Shown: positions 1 to 8,827 of the stretch, piece by piece
Position numbering within the stretch: the stretch's first letter is position 1
How the letters are laid out: the number at the start of each line of letters is the position of its first letter
DNA from: Limibacterium fermenti
Lineage (GTDB): Bacteria > Bacteroidota > Bacteroidia > Bacteroidales > Dysgonomonadaceae
Assembly (NCBI RefSeq): GCF_041902845.1
Contig: NZ_CP159486.1
Span: forward strand, 1 to 64,000
Length of the DNA stretch: 64,000 nt
Direction of reading: 5' to 3'
Program-made: the position numbers and the translations under genes
Notes under the pieces: generated by a model
What the model saw: only the letters and a program-made list of their open reading frames with translations
The model's database searches: none
What the model was told of the DNA's origin: nothing

Positions 1-11
1 AAAAGTATTAT

Positions 12-42
12 TTTTTTTTCTCGTTTTTTTTTCCAAACTTTG
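12..42 (+). promoter_or_regulatory. Putative dnaA promoter
   Basis: An AAACTTTG box at 35-42 resembles the Bacteroidota -7 element TAnnTTTG with one mismatch, and a T-rich tract at 12-15 stands at the -33 distance (19-bp spacer). It lies about 58 bp upstream of the dnaA ATG. The first 100 bp hold no clear DnaA-box cluster. Confidence 0.45.
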
Positions 43-100
43 CACTTCTAAAGGAAAGTAAGAAAGAATATAATTGAATTAAAAGAATTGATAAGAAGTA

Positions 101-1501
101 ATGGAAACTGATTGCCGAAATTTATGGAACAACTGTTTGAATGTGATTCGGGACAATATCTCCGAGCCGGCATTCAATACGTGGTTTGCACCTATCCTCC
201 CGCTCAAGTACGAGGAGAATGTGCTCACCGTGCAAGTTCCCAGTCAGTTTTTTTATGAATATCTTGAAGATAAATATCTCGATCTTATTCAACAAACGCT
301 TTATCGTGAAATAGGGGAAGGAACCATTCTCAACTATCGGATCCTTGTGGAAACCCAGAGCAATACCGCGGTGGAATTGCGTGGCGAATCGAAATATGTT
401 GCAGGTAACAATGCGTTGCCGAAGAAAATTTCGGCAAAGGTTCCCAGTCCTTTCGACCGGGTTGAAACGGCCGAGTTCGATTCGCAGATTAATAACAAGT
501 ATACTTTTGCGAACTTCTTTGAAGGTGAGAGCAACCGGTTGGCGCGTACGGCCGCTGAAGCGGTCGCTGCAAATCCTGCCAAGACGGCTTTCAATCCTCT
601 TTTTGTACACGGGCATTCGGGCGTGGGTAAAACGCACCTTTGCCATGCTATCGGTTCGAAGATAAAACAACTCTATCCCGATAAGAAATTATTATATATT
701 TCGGCTCATCTTTTTAAAGTGCAGTTCACCGATGCCCGCCGCTTTAATACGATTAATGATTTCATTAATTTTTACCAAAGCATTGATGTCCTCATTATCG
801 ATGATATACAGGAATTGTCGGGATTAGGCAAAACGCAAAATACTTTCTTCCATATCTTTAATCATTTGCATCAAAATAATAAGCAATTGGTGATGACGTC
901 CGATTGCGCTCCGATGGATATGCAGGGAATGGAAGAACGGTTATTGACCCGTTTCCGTTGGGGATTAACGACGCAACTCGACCGTCCGGACAAGGAACTT
1001 CGAAAGAAAATCCTGCAACAAAAAATATTAGCTGACGGGCTATCTATTCCCGATAACGTGATAGAGTATATCGCCGAAAACGTGACGGAGAATGTACGCG
1101 ATCTCGAAGGTATTGTCGTTTCTCTCATGGCGCATTCCATTATTAATAATCGCGATATCGATATGAGTCTCGCGCGTCGCGTATTGGAACAAAGTATTAA
1201 ATTCGAGAAAAAACGCATCACTGTAGAGAAGATACAAGACACCGTGTCGGATTTCTTCAATGTAAAGAAAGATCTGATTCAGTCAAAATCACGTAAACGC
1301 GAAATCGTACAGGCGCGTCAGGTCACGATGTTTTTTATTAAAAAACACACCGAATTGTCGCTTTCCCAGATTGGCGTGCATGTCGGCAACCGTAATCATG
1401 CTACCGTATTGCATGCATGCAGTACCGTGAAAGATCTGGCGGAAGTCGACCGGGGATTCCGTTCGGATATCGAAGAGATTGAACGCCTTTTACAATCCTG
1501 A
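101..1501 (+). CDS. dnaA: Chromosomal replication initiator protein DnaA
   Basis: DnaA binds DnaA boxes at oriC and melts the origin, acting as an ATP-dependent AAA+ protein in the cytoplasm. The 466-residue length is normal for the family. Residues 1-85 form domain I, which binds helicase loader or helicase. A variable linker follows, then the AAA+ domain with Walker A GHSGVGKT (171-178) and Walker B LIIDDIQE (231-238). The C-terminal DNA-binding domain carries the DnaA signature NRNHATVLHA (430-439). The ATG at 101 is followed directly by a typical N-terminus. It is the first gene of the window, which suggests the assembly was rotated to dnaA. In Bacteroidota this does not prove that oriC is adjacent. 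Confidence 0.98.
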   Translation: METDCRNLWNNCLNVIRDNISEPAFNTWFAPILPLKYEENVLTVQVPSQFFYEYLEDKYLDLIQQTLYREIGEGTILNYRILVETQSNTAVELRGESKYVAGNNALPKKISAKVPSPFDRVETAEFDSQINNKYTFANFFEGESNRLARTAAEAVAANPAKTAFNPLFVHGHSGVGKTHLCHAIGSKIKQLYPDKKLLYISAHLFKVQFTDARRFNTINDFINFYQSIDVLIIDDIQELSGLGKTQNTFFHIFNHLHQNNKQLVMTSDCAPMDMQGMEERLLTRFRWGLTTQLDRPDKELRKKILQQKILADGLSIPDNVIEYIAENVTENVRDLEGIVVSLMAHSIINNRDIDMSLARRVLEQSIKFEKKRITVEKIQDTVSDFFNVKKDLIQSKSRKREIVQARQVTMFFIKKHTELSLSQIGVHVGNRNHATVLHACSTVKDLAEVDRGFRSDIEEIERLLQS

Positions 1502-1625
1502 CGCTTCGATTGCCGATTCCGGCTTTTACTCGTCACGCAAACGTACTTGATATCTCCCATTCTTTGCGCCATCAGCGAGAGAATCACCGGTGCGGAACAT
1601 AAAATCTCCTTCGAAATCATCGCAA

Positions 1626-3707
1626 ATGAATCGTTTAAACCATAAGATTGCAATCCTCATTTTGTTCGTGTGGGGAATGTCCCTGTTGCAGGCATATGCA
1701 CAGGTACCCGGCGGCTATTACAAGATGGCCGAGGGAAAGAAAGGGCATATACTGAAAACGGCCTTATTTCATAGTATAAAAAATCCCCGGGTTATTTCTT
1801 ATTCCGCCTTATGGGGCGCTTTTAAAAGGACGGATATGCGCCCGGACGGCAGGGTGTGGGATATCTATTCGACGCAGGAAGGCGGAAAAGCGCCTTATTC
1901 TTTTGATTTCGATACGAACCGTTGCGGCCGATATCACCGCGAAGGTGACTGTTATAATCGCGAACACAGTGTCCCTAAGAGTTGGTTTAAAGAAGCGCCT
2001 CCCATGTTTTCCGATTTGTTTCACGTGTATCCTACGGACGGTTATGTCAACGGCCGGAGGGGCAACTTGCCGTATGGTGAGGTGGGTATCACTTCGTGGG
2101 TATCGGCCAACGGTTCGAAGGTCGGGCAGAATACCTTCGGCGGTTATACGAAAAGAGTATTCGAACCCATTGATGAGTATAAAGGCGATCTGGCCCGTAC
2201 GTATTTTTATATGGCGACCGCTTATGAAGATAAACTGTCCAATTGGAAATCCGATCAAATCGGGGGTAACCGTTACCCGGGTTTCAGTCAGTGGTCGTTG
2301 GAGCTGCTTCTCAAATGGCATCGGGAAGATCCGGTGAGTGAAAAAGAAATCCGCCGAAATGAAGCCGTTTACGCAATTCAGCAGAACCGTAATCCGTATA
2401 TCGATTATCCCGAATTGGCCGAATATGTATGGGGCAAGCGGAAAGAACAATCGTTTTCCTTTTCCAAAGCCAAAAATGCGAATACCCGCCAAGGCGACGA
2501 TAGTGTCCGGCGCCCCTCTCCGCCGCTCAAGATGGCGGTCATTACCGATACCCATTATCTCTCCTCCGCGTTGTCTATCGGAGGTCCTGCACTCGAGGCC
2601 TATCAAAATGCCACGGGCCGGAATGTTGCCGATTTGCATGCCGTCTTCGATGACGTGTTGACGGATATCGAGCGGGAGCAAACGGATATATTGCTTATTT
2701 GCGGAGATATCACCAACCACGGCGAGCGTCGCAGTCATTTGGATTTTATCGGCAAGATCCGCCCTCTTCAGAAAAAAGGCATGCGTGTCTTTGTCATCCC
2801 GGGGAATCATGATATCGCCGTTCCCGATGCAAAAGCCTATATCGGGAATACGGCAACCGTTACCGAAAGCATTACTCCGGATGAATTCGCCCAACTATAT
2901 GCCTCTTTCGGTTACGCTTCTGCGCTGAAAAGGGATCCGGCTTCGCTGAGTTATTTGGCGGAAATCAATGAGCATACCTGGTTGCTATGTTTCGATACCA
3001 ACCGTTACCGGGAACATACCACTTCTTCGATCACTTCGGGGCGCATTCATCCCGAAACCTTACAATGGGCTTTCCGTATACTGGACGAAGCGAAACAAAA
3101 AGGCATTACCGTATTGGGGATGATGCACCACGGATTGGTGGAACATATGCCTTATCAAGCAGTGTTTTTCGGAGATTATTTGGTGGACGGATGGCAAGAT
3201 GCGGCGCAGCAGTTAGCCGATCGCGGATTGAAAGTCGTTTTTACCGGTCATTTTCACTCGAATGATGTCAGTTCGTTTACGTCTTCCTCTGGAAATACGC
3301 TGTACGATGTGGAAACGGCAAGCCTTTCGCAGTATCCGTTTGCCTATCGTTTTGTGGAGCTTCATCAGGACCGGTTATCGATCGATACGCGCTTTGTCGA
3401 TTCGATTCCGGGCAAGCCTTTCCTTCAAAAAGAATATAAGTCGAAGTTCGAAAAACTATCGCGTCGCGTGGCGGCAAACCGATTGAAGCAAATCGGCTTC
3501 CCGCTTCCTCAAGAGACTCTGGACGCATTGACGGAGTTGCTTGTGAAAATGGCCGTTTTACATGCCGCCGGCGATGAGAAAACGGATGCGGAAATGACGA
3601 AAGCGGTGGAAACGTTGCAGCATATTTTAGGCGGGGAAAACGCCGGTATCGAATCGTTCCAGATGGATTTTCCTCCGGCCGATAACCGATTGGTTATTGC
3701 CTTATGA
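1626..3707 (+). CDS. Secreted endonuclease I fused to a calcineurin-like metallophosphoesterase
   Basis: I start this at the ATG at 1626, because it gives a clean signal peptide (hydrophobic residues 8-24, cleavage after AYA-Q). An upstream in-frame ATG at 1590 would add 12 unlikely residues. Residues about 28-270 form an endonuclease I domain with the catalytic stretch REHSVPKSWF (112-121) and DLFHVYPTDG (130-139), ending in the family-typical NPYIDYPELAEYVWG. After a linker, residues 301-640 form a calcineurin-like phosphoesterase with all metal-ligand motifs: DTH (308-310), GDITNHGE (360-367), GNHD (393-396), MMHHG (499-503) and GHFH (541-544). The product probably degrades nucleic acid outside the cytoplasm and may also dephosphorylate the products. 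It overlaps rnhB by 4 nt (ATGA), so the two are co-translated. The fusion itself is the odd point; both activities are inferred from motifs. Confidence 0.9.
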   Translation: MNRLNHKIAILILFVWGMSLLQAYAQVPGGYYKMAEGKKGHILKTALFHSIKNPRVISYSALWGAFKRTDMRPDGRVWDIYSTQEGGKAPYSFDFDTNRCGRYHREGDCYNREHSVPKSWFKEAPPMFSDLFHVYPTDGYVNGRRGNLPYGEVGITSWVSANGSKVGQNTFGGYTKRVFEPIDEYKGDLARTYFYMATAYEDKLSNWKSDQIGGNRYPGFSQWSLELLLKWHREDPVSEKEIRRNEAVYAIQQNRNPYIDYPELAEYVWGKRKEQSFSFSKAKNANTRQGDDSVRRPSPPLKMAVITDTHYLSSALSIGGPALEAYQNATGRNVADLHAVFDDVLTDIEREQTDILLICGDITNHGERRSHLDFIGKIRPLQKKGMRVFVIPGNHDIAVPDAKAYIGNTATVTESITPDEFAQLYASFGYASALKRDPASLSYLAEINEHTWLLCFDTNRYREHTTSSITSGRIHPETLQWAFRILDEAKQKGITVLGMMHHGLVEHMPYQAVFFGDYLVDGWQDAAQQLADRGLKVVFTGHFHSNDVSSFTSSSGNTLYDVETASLSQYPFAYRFVELHQDRLSIDTRFVDSIPGKPFLQKEYKSKFEKLSRRVAANRLKQIGFPLPQETLDALTELLVKMAVLHAAGDEKTDAEMTKAVETLQHILGGENAGIESFQMDFPPADNRLVIAL

Positions 3708-4351
3708 GCCGGGTAGCTAAATCACTTCCTCATCTGGCTTCCTGCATGCGGGCCGGCTGTCTGGAAGCCGGCTGCGATGAAGCCGGACGAGGTTGTCTGG
3801 CGGGACCGGTTTTTGCTGCGGCCGTACTATTACCGGAAGATTTTCATTGCGAGACTTTAAATGACTCGAAACAACTAACGGAAAAAGAAAGGAACTCTTT
3901 ACGTTTGATGATTGAACAGGAGGCTTTGGCATTTGCCGTGGCCACGTGTTCGCCCGAAGAGATCGACCGGCTCAACATCCTTTGGGCTTCGGTACGGGCC
4001 ATGCACAAAGCCTTGGCGGCATTGTCGCTTCGTCCGGCCCATATTCTGGTCGATGGGAATCGGTTTCGTCCTTTTGAAGATATTCCCTACGCGTGTGTGG
4101 TAAAAGGCGACGGTAAGTATCGGTCTATTGCCGCCGCATCGGTTTTGGCTAAAACGTATCGCGATGAATATATGAAGAATCTTGCCGCCGAACATCCCGT
4201 TTACGGTTGGGAGAAAAATAAAGGTTACCCCACGCGAAGCCATCGATTAGCGATTCAACAATACGGTATAACGGTGCATCATCGCAAGAGTTTTCGTTTA
4301 CTGGAAGAGCCACCGGATTCAATTTGTAATAACTCGTGTGAACAAAATTAA
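3704..4351 (+). CDS. rnhB: Ribonuclease HII
   Basis: RNase HII cleaves the RNA strand of RNA-DNA hybrids and single ribonucleotides in duplex DNA. Residues 22-36 contain the GCDEAGRGCLAGPV signature, supplying catalytic D25 and E26. The other two acidic residues are D117 (HILVDGNRF) and D154 (KTYRDEY). DSKQLTEKER at 54-63 is another family landmark. The 215-residue length fits. The start codon overlaps the stop of the nuclease-phosphoesterase gene by 4 nt, so translation is probably coupled. No promoter is visible inside the upstream gene. Confidence 0.96.
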   Translation: MSRVAKSLPHLASCMRAGCLEAGCDEAGRGCLAGPVFAAAVLLPEDFHCETLNDSKQLTEKERNSLRLMIEQEALAFAVATCSPEEIDRLNILWASVRAMHKALAALSLRPAHILVDGNRFRPFEDIPYACVVKGDGKYRSIAAASVLAKTYRDEYMKNLAAEHPVYGWEKNKGYPTRSHRLAIQQYGITVHHRKSFRLLEEPPDSICNNSCEQN

Positions 4352-4442
4352 AAACAGGTTGTTTAATAAATGTAAATTGAGGCGGATTCTGAAAAGCCTT
4401 ATAAAAGAGTAAGAGATTTATTTAAACAAAACCACAATAGAA

Positions 4443-4988
4443 ATGAAAAAAATTTTATTAAGCACTATTATTGTTTTCGCATGTTCTTTAGGAATAGCGA
4501 ATGCACAACTTCAAAAAGGGAGCACTTTGGTAGGAGGAAGTATTGGTCAAATCGATTTCGGAATCGGTAGTGGAAGTAAATTTAACATTGGCATTACCCC
4601 GCGTATCGGATACTTTATTCAAGATAACATCGCTCTTGGAGGAAAAGTCGATTTAGGGTATACCAGTCAAGAGAATAATGATACTTTTAACTATGGCTTG
4701 AATGCTTTCGGACGCTATTATTTTGGAGAAAATGAATTCGAAACACTCCTCAAACAAGGACGTTGGTTCTTGGAAGCAGGTGCCGGTCTTGCCGGTCATA
4801 CAGGAAATGAAGTCGGTTTTAATGTAAATTTCGGACCGGGATATGCTTATTTTCTTAGCGATAATGTAGCGGTTGAAGCTTTGTTGTTATATAATACGAC
4901 ATTAGGAAAAGGGAGCACGAATGGACTTGTTCTGAACGTCGGTTTCCAGATTTATTTCCCGACTTCTACTTATAAAAGTGCCCGATAA
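4443..4988 (+). CDS. Small outer-membrane beta-barrel protein
   Basis: The 181-residue protein starts with a signal peptide ending near ANA-QLQ (residue 21). The mature part alternates glycine/aromatic-rich amphipathic strands (GGSIGQIDFG, IGITPRIGYFI, YGLNAFGRYYF, LVLNVGFQIYF), as in 8-stranded OmpA/OmpW-like barrels of Bacteroidota ('porin family' or PF13505-like). It is monocistronic: it lies 91 bp after rnhB and is followed by a hairpin terminator at 5078-5115. Its substrate and function cannot be read from the sequence. Confidence 0.8.
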   Translation: MKKILLSTIIVFACSLGIANAQLQKGSTLVGGSIGQIDFGIGSGSKFNIGITPRIGYFIQDNIALGGKVDLGYTSQENNDTFNYGLNAFGRYYFGENEFETLLKQGRWFLEAGAGLAGHTGNEVGFNVNFGPGYAYFLSDNVAVEALLLYNTTLGKGSTNGLVLNVGFQIYFPTSTYKSAR

Positions 4989-5077
4989 TATATGATTTTA
5001 TTTCCTGCTCGAAACAGCGGGGGAAATAAAACGGTTCTTAACGGAACAATTTGATTAAAAAATATAGGCGAAAGTGA

Positions 5078-5115
5078 AAGAAGATGACGTTGCAAACAAC
5101 ACATCTTCTTTTTTT
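5078..5115 (+). terminator. Rho-independent terminator after the barrel gene
   Basis: AAGAAGATG (5078-5086) pairs with CATCTTCTT (5102-5110) and is followed by a T tract to 5115. The T run overlaps the stop codon of the convergent methyltransferase gene. Confidence 0.8.
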
Positions 5116-6436
5116 ATGACTCTTCAGCCGGAGCAGCACCTGAAGGTCGATGGTTTATCCGTAGTTTCGGCACTCTCTTTTCGGGATACCGCGCATTGAT
5201 TTTCTTCTTGGGCTTTTCTTCATTGGATGCGCTTTGCGTAGAAGGCTTATAGGGCCTGGGCTTCGCTTTATCTTCACTTCTTGAACGGTCGTAGCGTTTA
5301 CCCGCAAATAGTTCATAGTGGCGCATTTCGCATTCCAATGCCCCGTTGAAAAGAAAATAGCGCTTGGATGGCTTCAGCCCGATATGATCGAAACACTCTT
5401 TGCGGTAGCTCAGTATGTAAGCCGAATAACCGGTGAAGGCATGTTTGAGCCGTTCGCCGATCATCGAATAAAGTCCTTCCAAATCATCCGGTTTCATGCG
5501 TTCGCCGTAAGGCGGGTTGGTCATCAGCACGCCGGCGGGTTTCGGTGCCTCGGTATAGTTTTGAAAGGGTTTTGTTTCGAGATCGATATATTTTTTAAGT
5601 CCGGCGTTCGCAATGTTTTTGCCGGCAATAGCGATCATTTGGGAAGAAATATCGGATCCGATGATGCGAAAGTGGAAATCGCGCGAACCGGAATCGTCGT
5701 TATATATGTCGCTGAAAAGCTCTTTGTCGAAATCGTTCCATTTCTCAAATGCAAATTGAGGGCGGTGAATGCCGGGAGGAATATTCAGCGCAATCATTGC
5801 GGCTTCGATTAATAGGGTGCCCGAGCCGCACATCGGATCGATAAACGTGCTGTCCCCTTTCCAACCAGACTTCAGAATCATGCCGGCGGCAAGCACTTCG
5901 CTTAGCGGCGCCTCGCCCTGACCGATGCGGTAACCGCGTTTATGGAGCGACTCACCCGAACTGTCGAGCGAAAGCGTGCATTGGTTGTGAGCGATATGGA
6001 TATTGAGCGCTATATCGGGGTTGGTTACGCTCACGGAAGGACGTTTGTGATATCGTTCCATAAACCAGTCGGCAATCGCATCTTTCACTTTATAAGCGAC
6101 GAATTTCGAATGGCTGAAAATATGCGAATAAACAACGGCATCGATAGCGAAAGTTTTGTCCAACGATAAATAGTGCTCCCAGTCTATTTTCTTTATCGCC
6201 TCATATACATCGTCGGGATTATCGGCTTTGAAGGAATGAATGGGTTTCAGGATGCGCAAAGCCGTCCGGCAATGCAGATTAGCCTTATACATCAGAGCTT
6301 TGTCGCCCGAAAAGGAAACCATTCGTTTGCCGATTTGCACCTCGTCCGCTCCCAGGTTGATCAATTCTTCCGCTAATACATCCTCTAATTCGGCCATGGT
6401 TTTGGCGATCATGGGAAATCGTTCTGTTGCTATCAT
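5114..6436 (-). CDS. THUMP-domain class I RNA methyltransferase (RlmL N-terminal-like)
   Basis: This is an S-adenosylmethionine-dependent methyltransferase of the UPF0020 family, most likely making N2-methylguanosine in 23S rRNA as the RlmL half of enterobacterial RlmKL does. Residues 20-155 form the THUMP RNA-binding region. The catalytic domain has the SAM-binding motif DPMCGSGT (200-207) and the target-base motif NPPYGERM (307-314). The last ~55 residues are a basic, proline-rich tail (KPRPYKPS, KPKKKINAR) that probably binds RNA and is unlikely to be folded. It lies alone on the minus strand and converges with the barrel gene. The methylated base is inferred by homology only. Confidence 0.92.
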   Translation of the reverse strand: MIATERFPMIAKTMAELEDVLAEELINLGADEVQIGKRMVSFSGDKALMYKANLHCRTALRILKPIHSFKADNPDDVYEAIKKIDWEHYLSLDKTFAIDAVVYSHIFSHSKFVAYKVKDAIADWFMERYHKRPSVSVTNPDIALNIHIAHNQCTLSLDSSGESLHKRGYRIGQGEAPLSEVLAAGMILKSGWKGDSTFIDPMCGSGTLLIEAAMIALNIPPGIHRPQFAFEKWNDFDKELFSDIYNDDSGSRDFHFRIIGSDISSQMIAIAGKNIANAGLKKYIDLETKPFQNYTEAPKPAGVLMTNPPYGERMKPDDLEGLYSMIGERLKHAFTGYSAYILSYRKECFDHIGLKPSKRYFLFNGALECEMRHYELFAGKRYDRSRSEDKAKPRPYKPSTQSASNEEKPKKKINARYPEKRVPKLRINHRPSGAAPAEES

Positions 6437-6527
6437 TTTATCTGCTTTACTGTTGGAAGCCGCAAAGATACACTTTTTCTAAAGATATGCATGAATGTTG
6501 GGTCGATATGTCGGTTCATTTATGCGA

Positions 6528-8060
6528 CTATAACTTCACTTTGATCGTCGCCGGTTTGCTTTCGTTGTGAAAAGCATCCAATGCCGTAACAACATACGTG
6601 TAGGAGCTTTTTCCACTTTCGTAAGGAAGGACAAAGAAATTATCGGGCGTGATTTTAACGATGTTTTCGGCTCGGGAGATATCCACGCGTTCGCCTTTCC
6701 GAAACCGATATACCACAAAACGTTGGGCCGTTTCGGGATTGCGCGGCTGGTTAGGATGTTCCCAAGTGAGGAAGTGCATATCTTCCGTAAACACGTCGGC
6801 AAGCTTTTTCACCTTTGCCGGACGGCCTTTATGCATGTGGGTATAAGCCGGAATGAGCGACTTGGCGCGATGCGTTTGCGAACGCAAATGGTCATACACT
6901 TCGCGGTAGTTGTCGAGCATCAGATAGCCGTACCAGTAACAATTGCCCTGCACGAACGACATTTCGCGCGACTGGCGGATTTTTACATCCAGCTCGTTCT
7001 TGTCGACGCTTCGCTTTAAGTCCTGCCCGATGTAAAGCGGTTGTTCGAAATTATTCGCATTCCACCAATGCAGCAGGGTGGTGTAGTCTGCCGCCTTATG
7101 GCCTATTTCCCAATACAATTGCGGCAAATTATAATCGACCCATCCTTTTTCCACCCAAAGCTTGATGTCGGCGTATAAGTCGTCATAATTCTGTAAGCCG
7201 TTGGTTTCGCTGCCAGAGCCGTCGGGAGTGCTTCGCTTGTTGCGGTAAATGCCGAAAGGGCTGACTCCGAAGCGCACCCATGGTTTTTCGGCTGCGATGG
7301 TATATTTGATTTGCTGAATAAGCAAGTTGACGTTATTTCGTCGCCAATCGCCGCGTTGGGTGGACGAGAATCCCTGCGAAGCGGCGTAACGGCTGAAACT
7401 GCGATCGTCGTGAAACGGAGTGCCTGCAATAGGATAGGGATAGAAATAATCATCCATATGGATAGCGTCCACGTCGTAACGAGCAACGATGTCGTGCACC
7501 ACGTTGCAGATGAATCCCCGGTTTTCGGGTAAGCCCGGATCGAAGAACAGTTGGTTGCCGTACTGAACGAAACGTTCGGGATAACGGTCATAAATATGAT
7601 TGGAAGCAAGTTCGTTCGACAGGTTGGTTTTTACCCGGTACGGGTTGAGCCATGCATGCAGTTCCATGCCTCGTTTATGGCACTCGTCGATGATGAACGC
7701 CAACGGATCGAACGAAGGGTCGTCGGGCGCTTTGCCCTGTTCTCCGGTCAGGAAGCGGCTCCAAGGCTCCAAGTCCGATTTATAAAAAGCATCCGCTTCG
7801 GGACGCACCTGAAAGATGACGGCATTGATGCCCGCCTCGTCGAACTGACGCACCATTTCGGAGAGGTAATGCTTCATGGCGGCGCTGTTCATCTGGCGGT
7901 AGCGCGACTGTCCCACGGTTTGCACCCACACACCGCGGAATTCGTGCTTGGGCGTCGTTTCCGCAACACGTGTGAGCGACTGCTTAGACGATCCGCAGCC
8001 GAAAAGGATCATACTTAACAAGAAAATACCGGTTATCCGGCAATAAGTCTGCCTATTCAT
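6528..8060 (-). CDS. GHL10 family (DUF187-type) lipoprotein, putative glycoside hydrolase
   Basis: I use the ATG at 8060 because it gives a lipoprotein signal (MNRQTYC...ILFGCGSS, lipobox FGC). An upstream in-frame ATG at 8165 would add 35 residues lacking any signal character. The 510-residue protein has the YngK/DUF187 TIM-barrel signature early (EFRGVWVQTVG, then GINAVIFQVRPEADAFY, HAWLNPYRV) and DAIHMDDYFYPY with paired acidic residues in the active-site region. The C-terminal ~100 residues resemble a fibronectin III-like module. The family is predicted to act on cell-surface or environmental glycans, but its substrate is unproven. The gene is monocistronic. Confidence 0.88.
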   Translation of the reverse strand: MNRQTYCRITGIFLLSMILFGCGSSKQSLTRVAETTPKHEFRGVWVQTVGQSRYRQMNSAAMKHYLSEMVRQFDEAGINAVIFQVRPEADAFYKSDLEPWSRFLTGEQGKAPDDPSFDPLAFIIDECHKRGMELHAWLNPYRVKTNLSNELASNHIYDRYPERFVQYGNQLFFDPGLPENRGFICNVVHDIVARYDVDAIHMDDYFYPYPIAGTPFHDDRSFSRYAASQGFSSTQRGDWRRNNVNLLIQQIKYTIAAEKPWVRFGVSPFGIYRNKRSTPDGSGSETNGLQNYDDLYADIKLWVEKGWVDYNLPQLYWEIGHKAADYTTLLHWWNANNFEQPLYIGQDLKRSVDKNELDVKIRQSREMSFVQGNCYWYGYLMLDNYREVYDHLRSQTHRAKSLIPAYTHMHKGRPAKVKKLADVFTEDMHFLTWEHPNQPRNPETAQRFVVYRFRKGERVDISRAENIVKITPDNFFVLPYESGKSSYTYVVTALDAFHNESKPATIKVKL

Positions 8061-8245
8061 TCGTATTCGTTTTGAAGAGTTCGTTGCAAAGATAACGTAC
8101 GCGGACCAATTTGGCGCAATCTTTGTTGAACAAATTTTATCCTGCGTCCCGTCTAAGGGCCTCATATCTGTGAATGGTTTTTTCGGAAACGATCAATTCC
8201 TTTTTCATCGAATAATCGGAAAGACTGTAAGGTAACCTCTTTCCG

Positions 8246-8617
8246 CTACTTAATTCTGTCAAGCCCTTCCTTATTGCTTTCTTTTATTGCATAACTCTTC
8301 ACGGGTTTCCCGAATTTGTATTTGACGGAAAGCGTGACGGAGGAAGCATCGTATCTCGACTTATATATAAAATTCACGTCACCCAATTGCGTCCAAGCGT
8401 CTTGCCGGTTCTGCTTAAAAACGTCCTCCGCCCTCAGCGATAAGATCAGGTTACCGGCTAAAAACGATTTGAAAATACGGGGAAGGAGGACGAAGAACAG
8501 GGTGGTGGCGAAAACCGCGAGCACGGCCATGACGATGAGCGTGCTCAGGATAACGATGTTCCAAGGCTTGTCGTCGATCGGGGCGGGACTTTTAAAATAG
8601 GCCGAAAGTTTCCTCAT
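8246..8617 (-). pseudogene. Chimeric gene remnant: membrane N-terminus joined to a beta-barrel C-terminus
   Basis: The 123-residue ORF is open but its two halves do not belong together. Residues 1-50 are a cytoplasmic start plus one strong transmembrane segment (IVILSTLIVMAVLAVFATTL), like the N-terminus of an integral membrane or LytTR-type protein. Residues ~50-110 look like the last strands of a CarboxypepD-reg-like TonB-dependent outer-membrane protein: FLAGNLILSLRAEDVF, then VTLSVKYKFGK and a charged tail. A beta-barrel end cannot work behind a cytoplasmic-membrane anchor, so this is probably the scar of a deletion that fused two genes. The family assignment rests on pattern memory, not on a search. 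Confidence 0.5.
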
Positions 8618-8779
8618 ACAATAATGCTGTTGAAATGAAATACAAAAATAAGCATTAATCTGATGATTATTCGCCTTACCCCCCCTTCTAACTTCCTCAA
8701 AAGAATGAAGAACTGCGGGCTGAGTAGTATTCGTTGCCGCCCGTCACTCTTTCCGTTGCTAAAGGGGCATGCGCATCCC

Positions 8780-8810
8780 TTTCATCGACACAAAAATATT
8801 CGTATCTTTG
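8780..8810 (+). promoter_or_regulatory. uvrA promoter
   Basis: TTTC at 8780-8783 (-33) and TATCTTTG at 8803-8810 (-7) are separated by exactly 19 bp. The predicted RNA start near 8816 lies downstream of the longer possible uvrA start at 8663, so it fixes translation at 8828. Confidence 0.8.
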
Positions 8811-8827
8811 CACCTTATAAAACAACT

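Noticed and set aside
1..100. Replication origin before dnaA
   Set aside because: I saw no cluster of DnaA boxes or AT-rich unwinding repeats in the 100 bp available; in Bacteroidota the origin need not be next to dnaA.
4990..5040. Hairpin TTTATTTCC...GGAAATAAA after the barrel gene as a terminator
   Set aside because: It lacks a following T tract; the better terminator is at 5078-5115.
8663..8827. Longer uvrA start at 8663
   Set aside because: The promoter TTTC-19-TATCTTTG at 8780-8810 places transcription after this codon, and the extra residues do not resemble UvrA.
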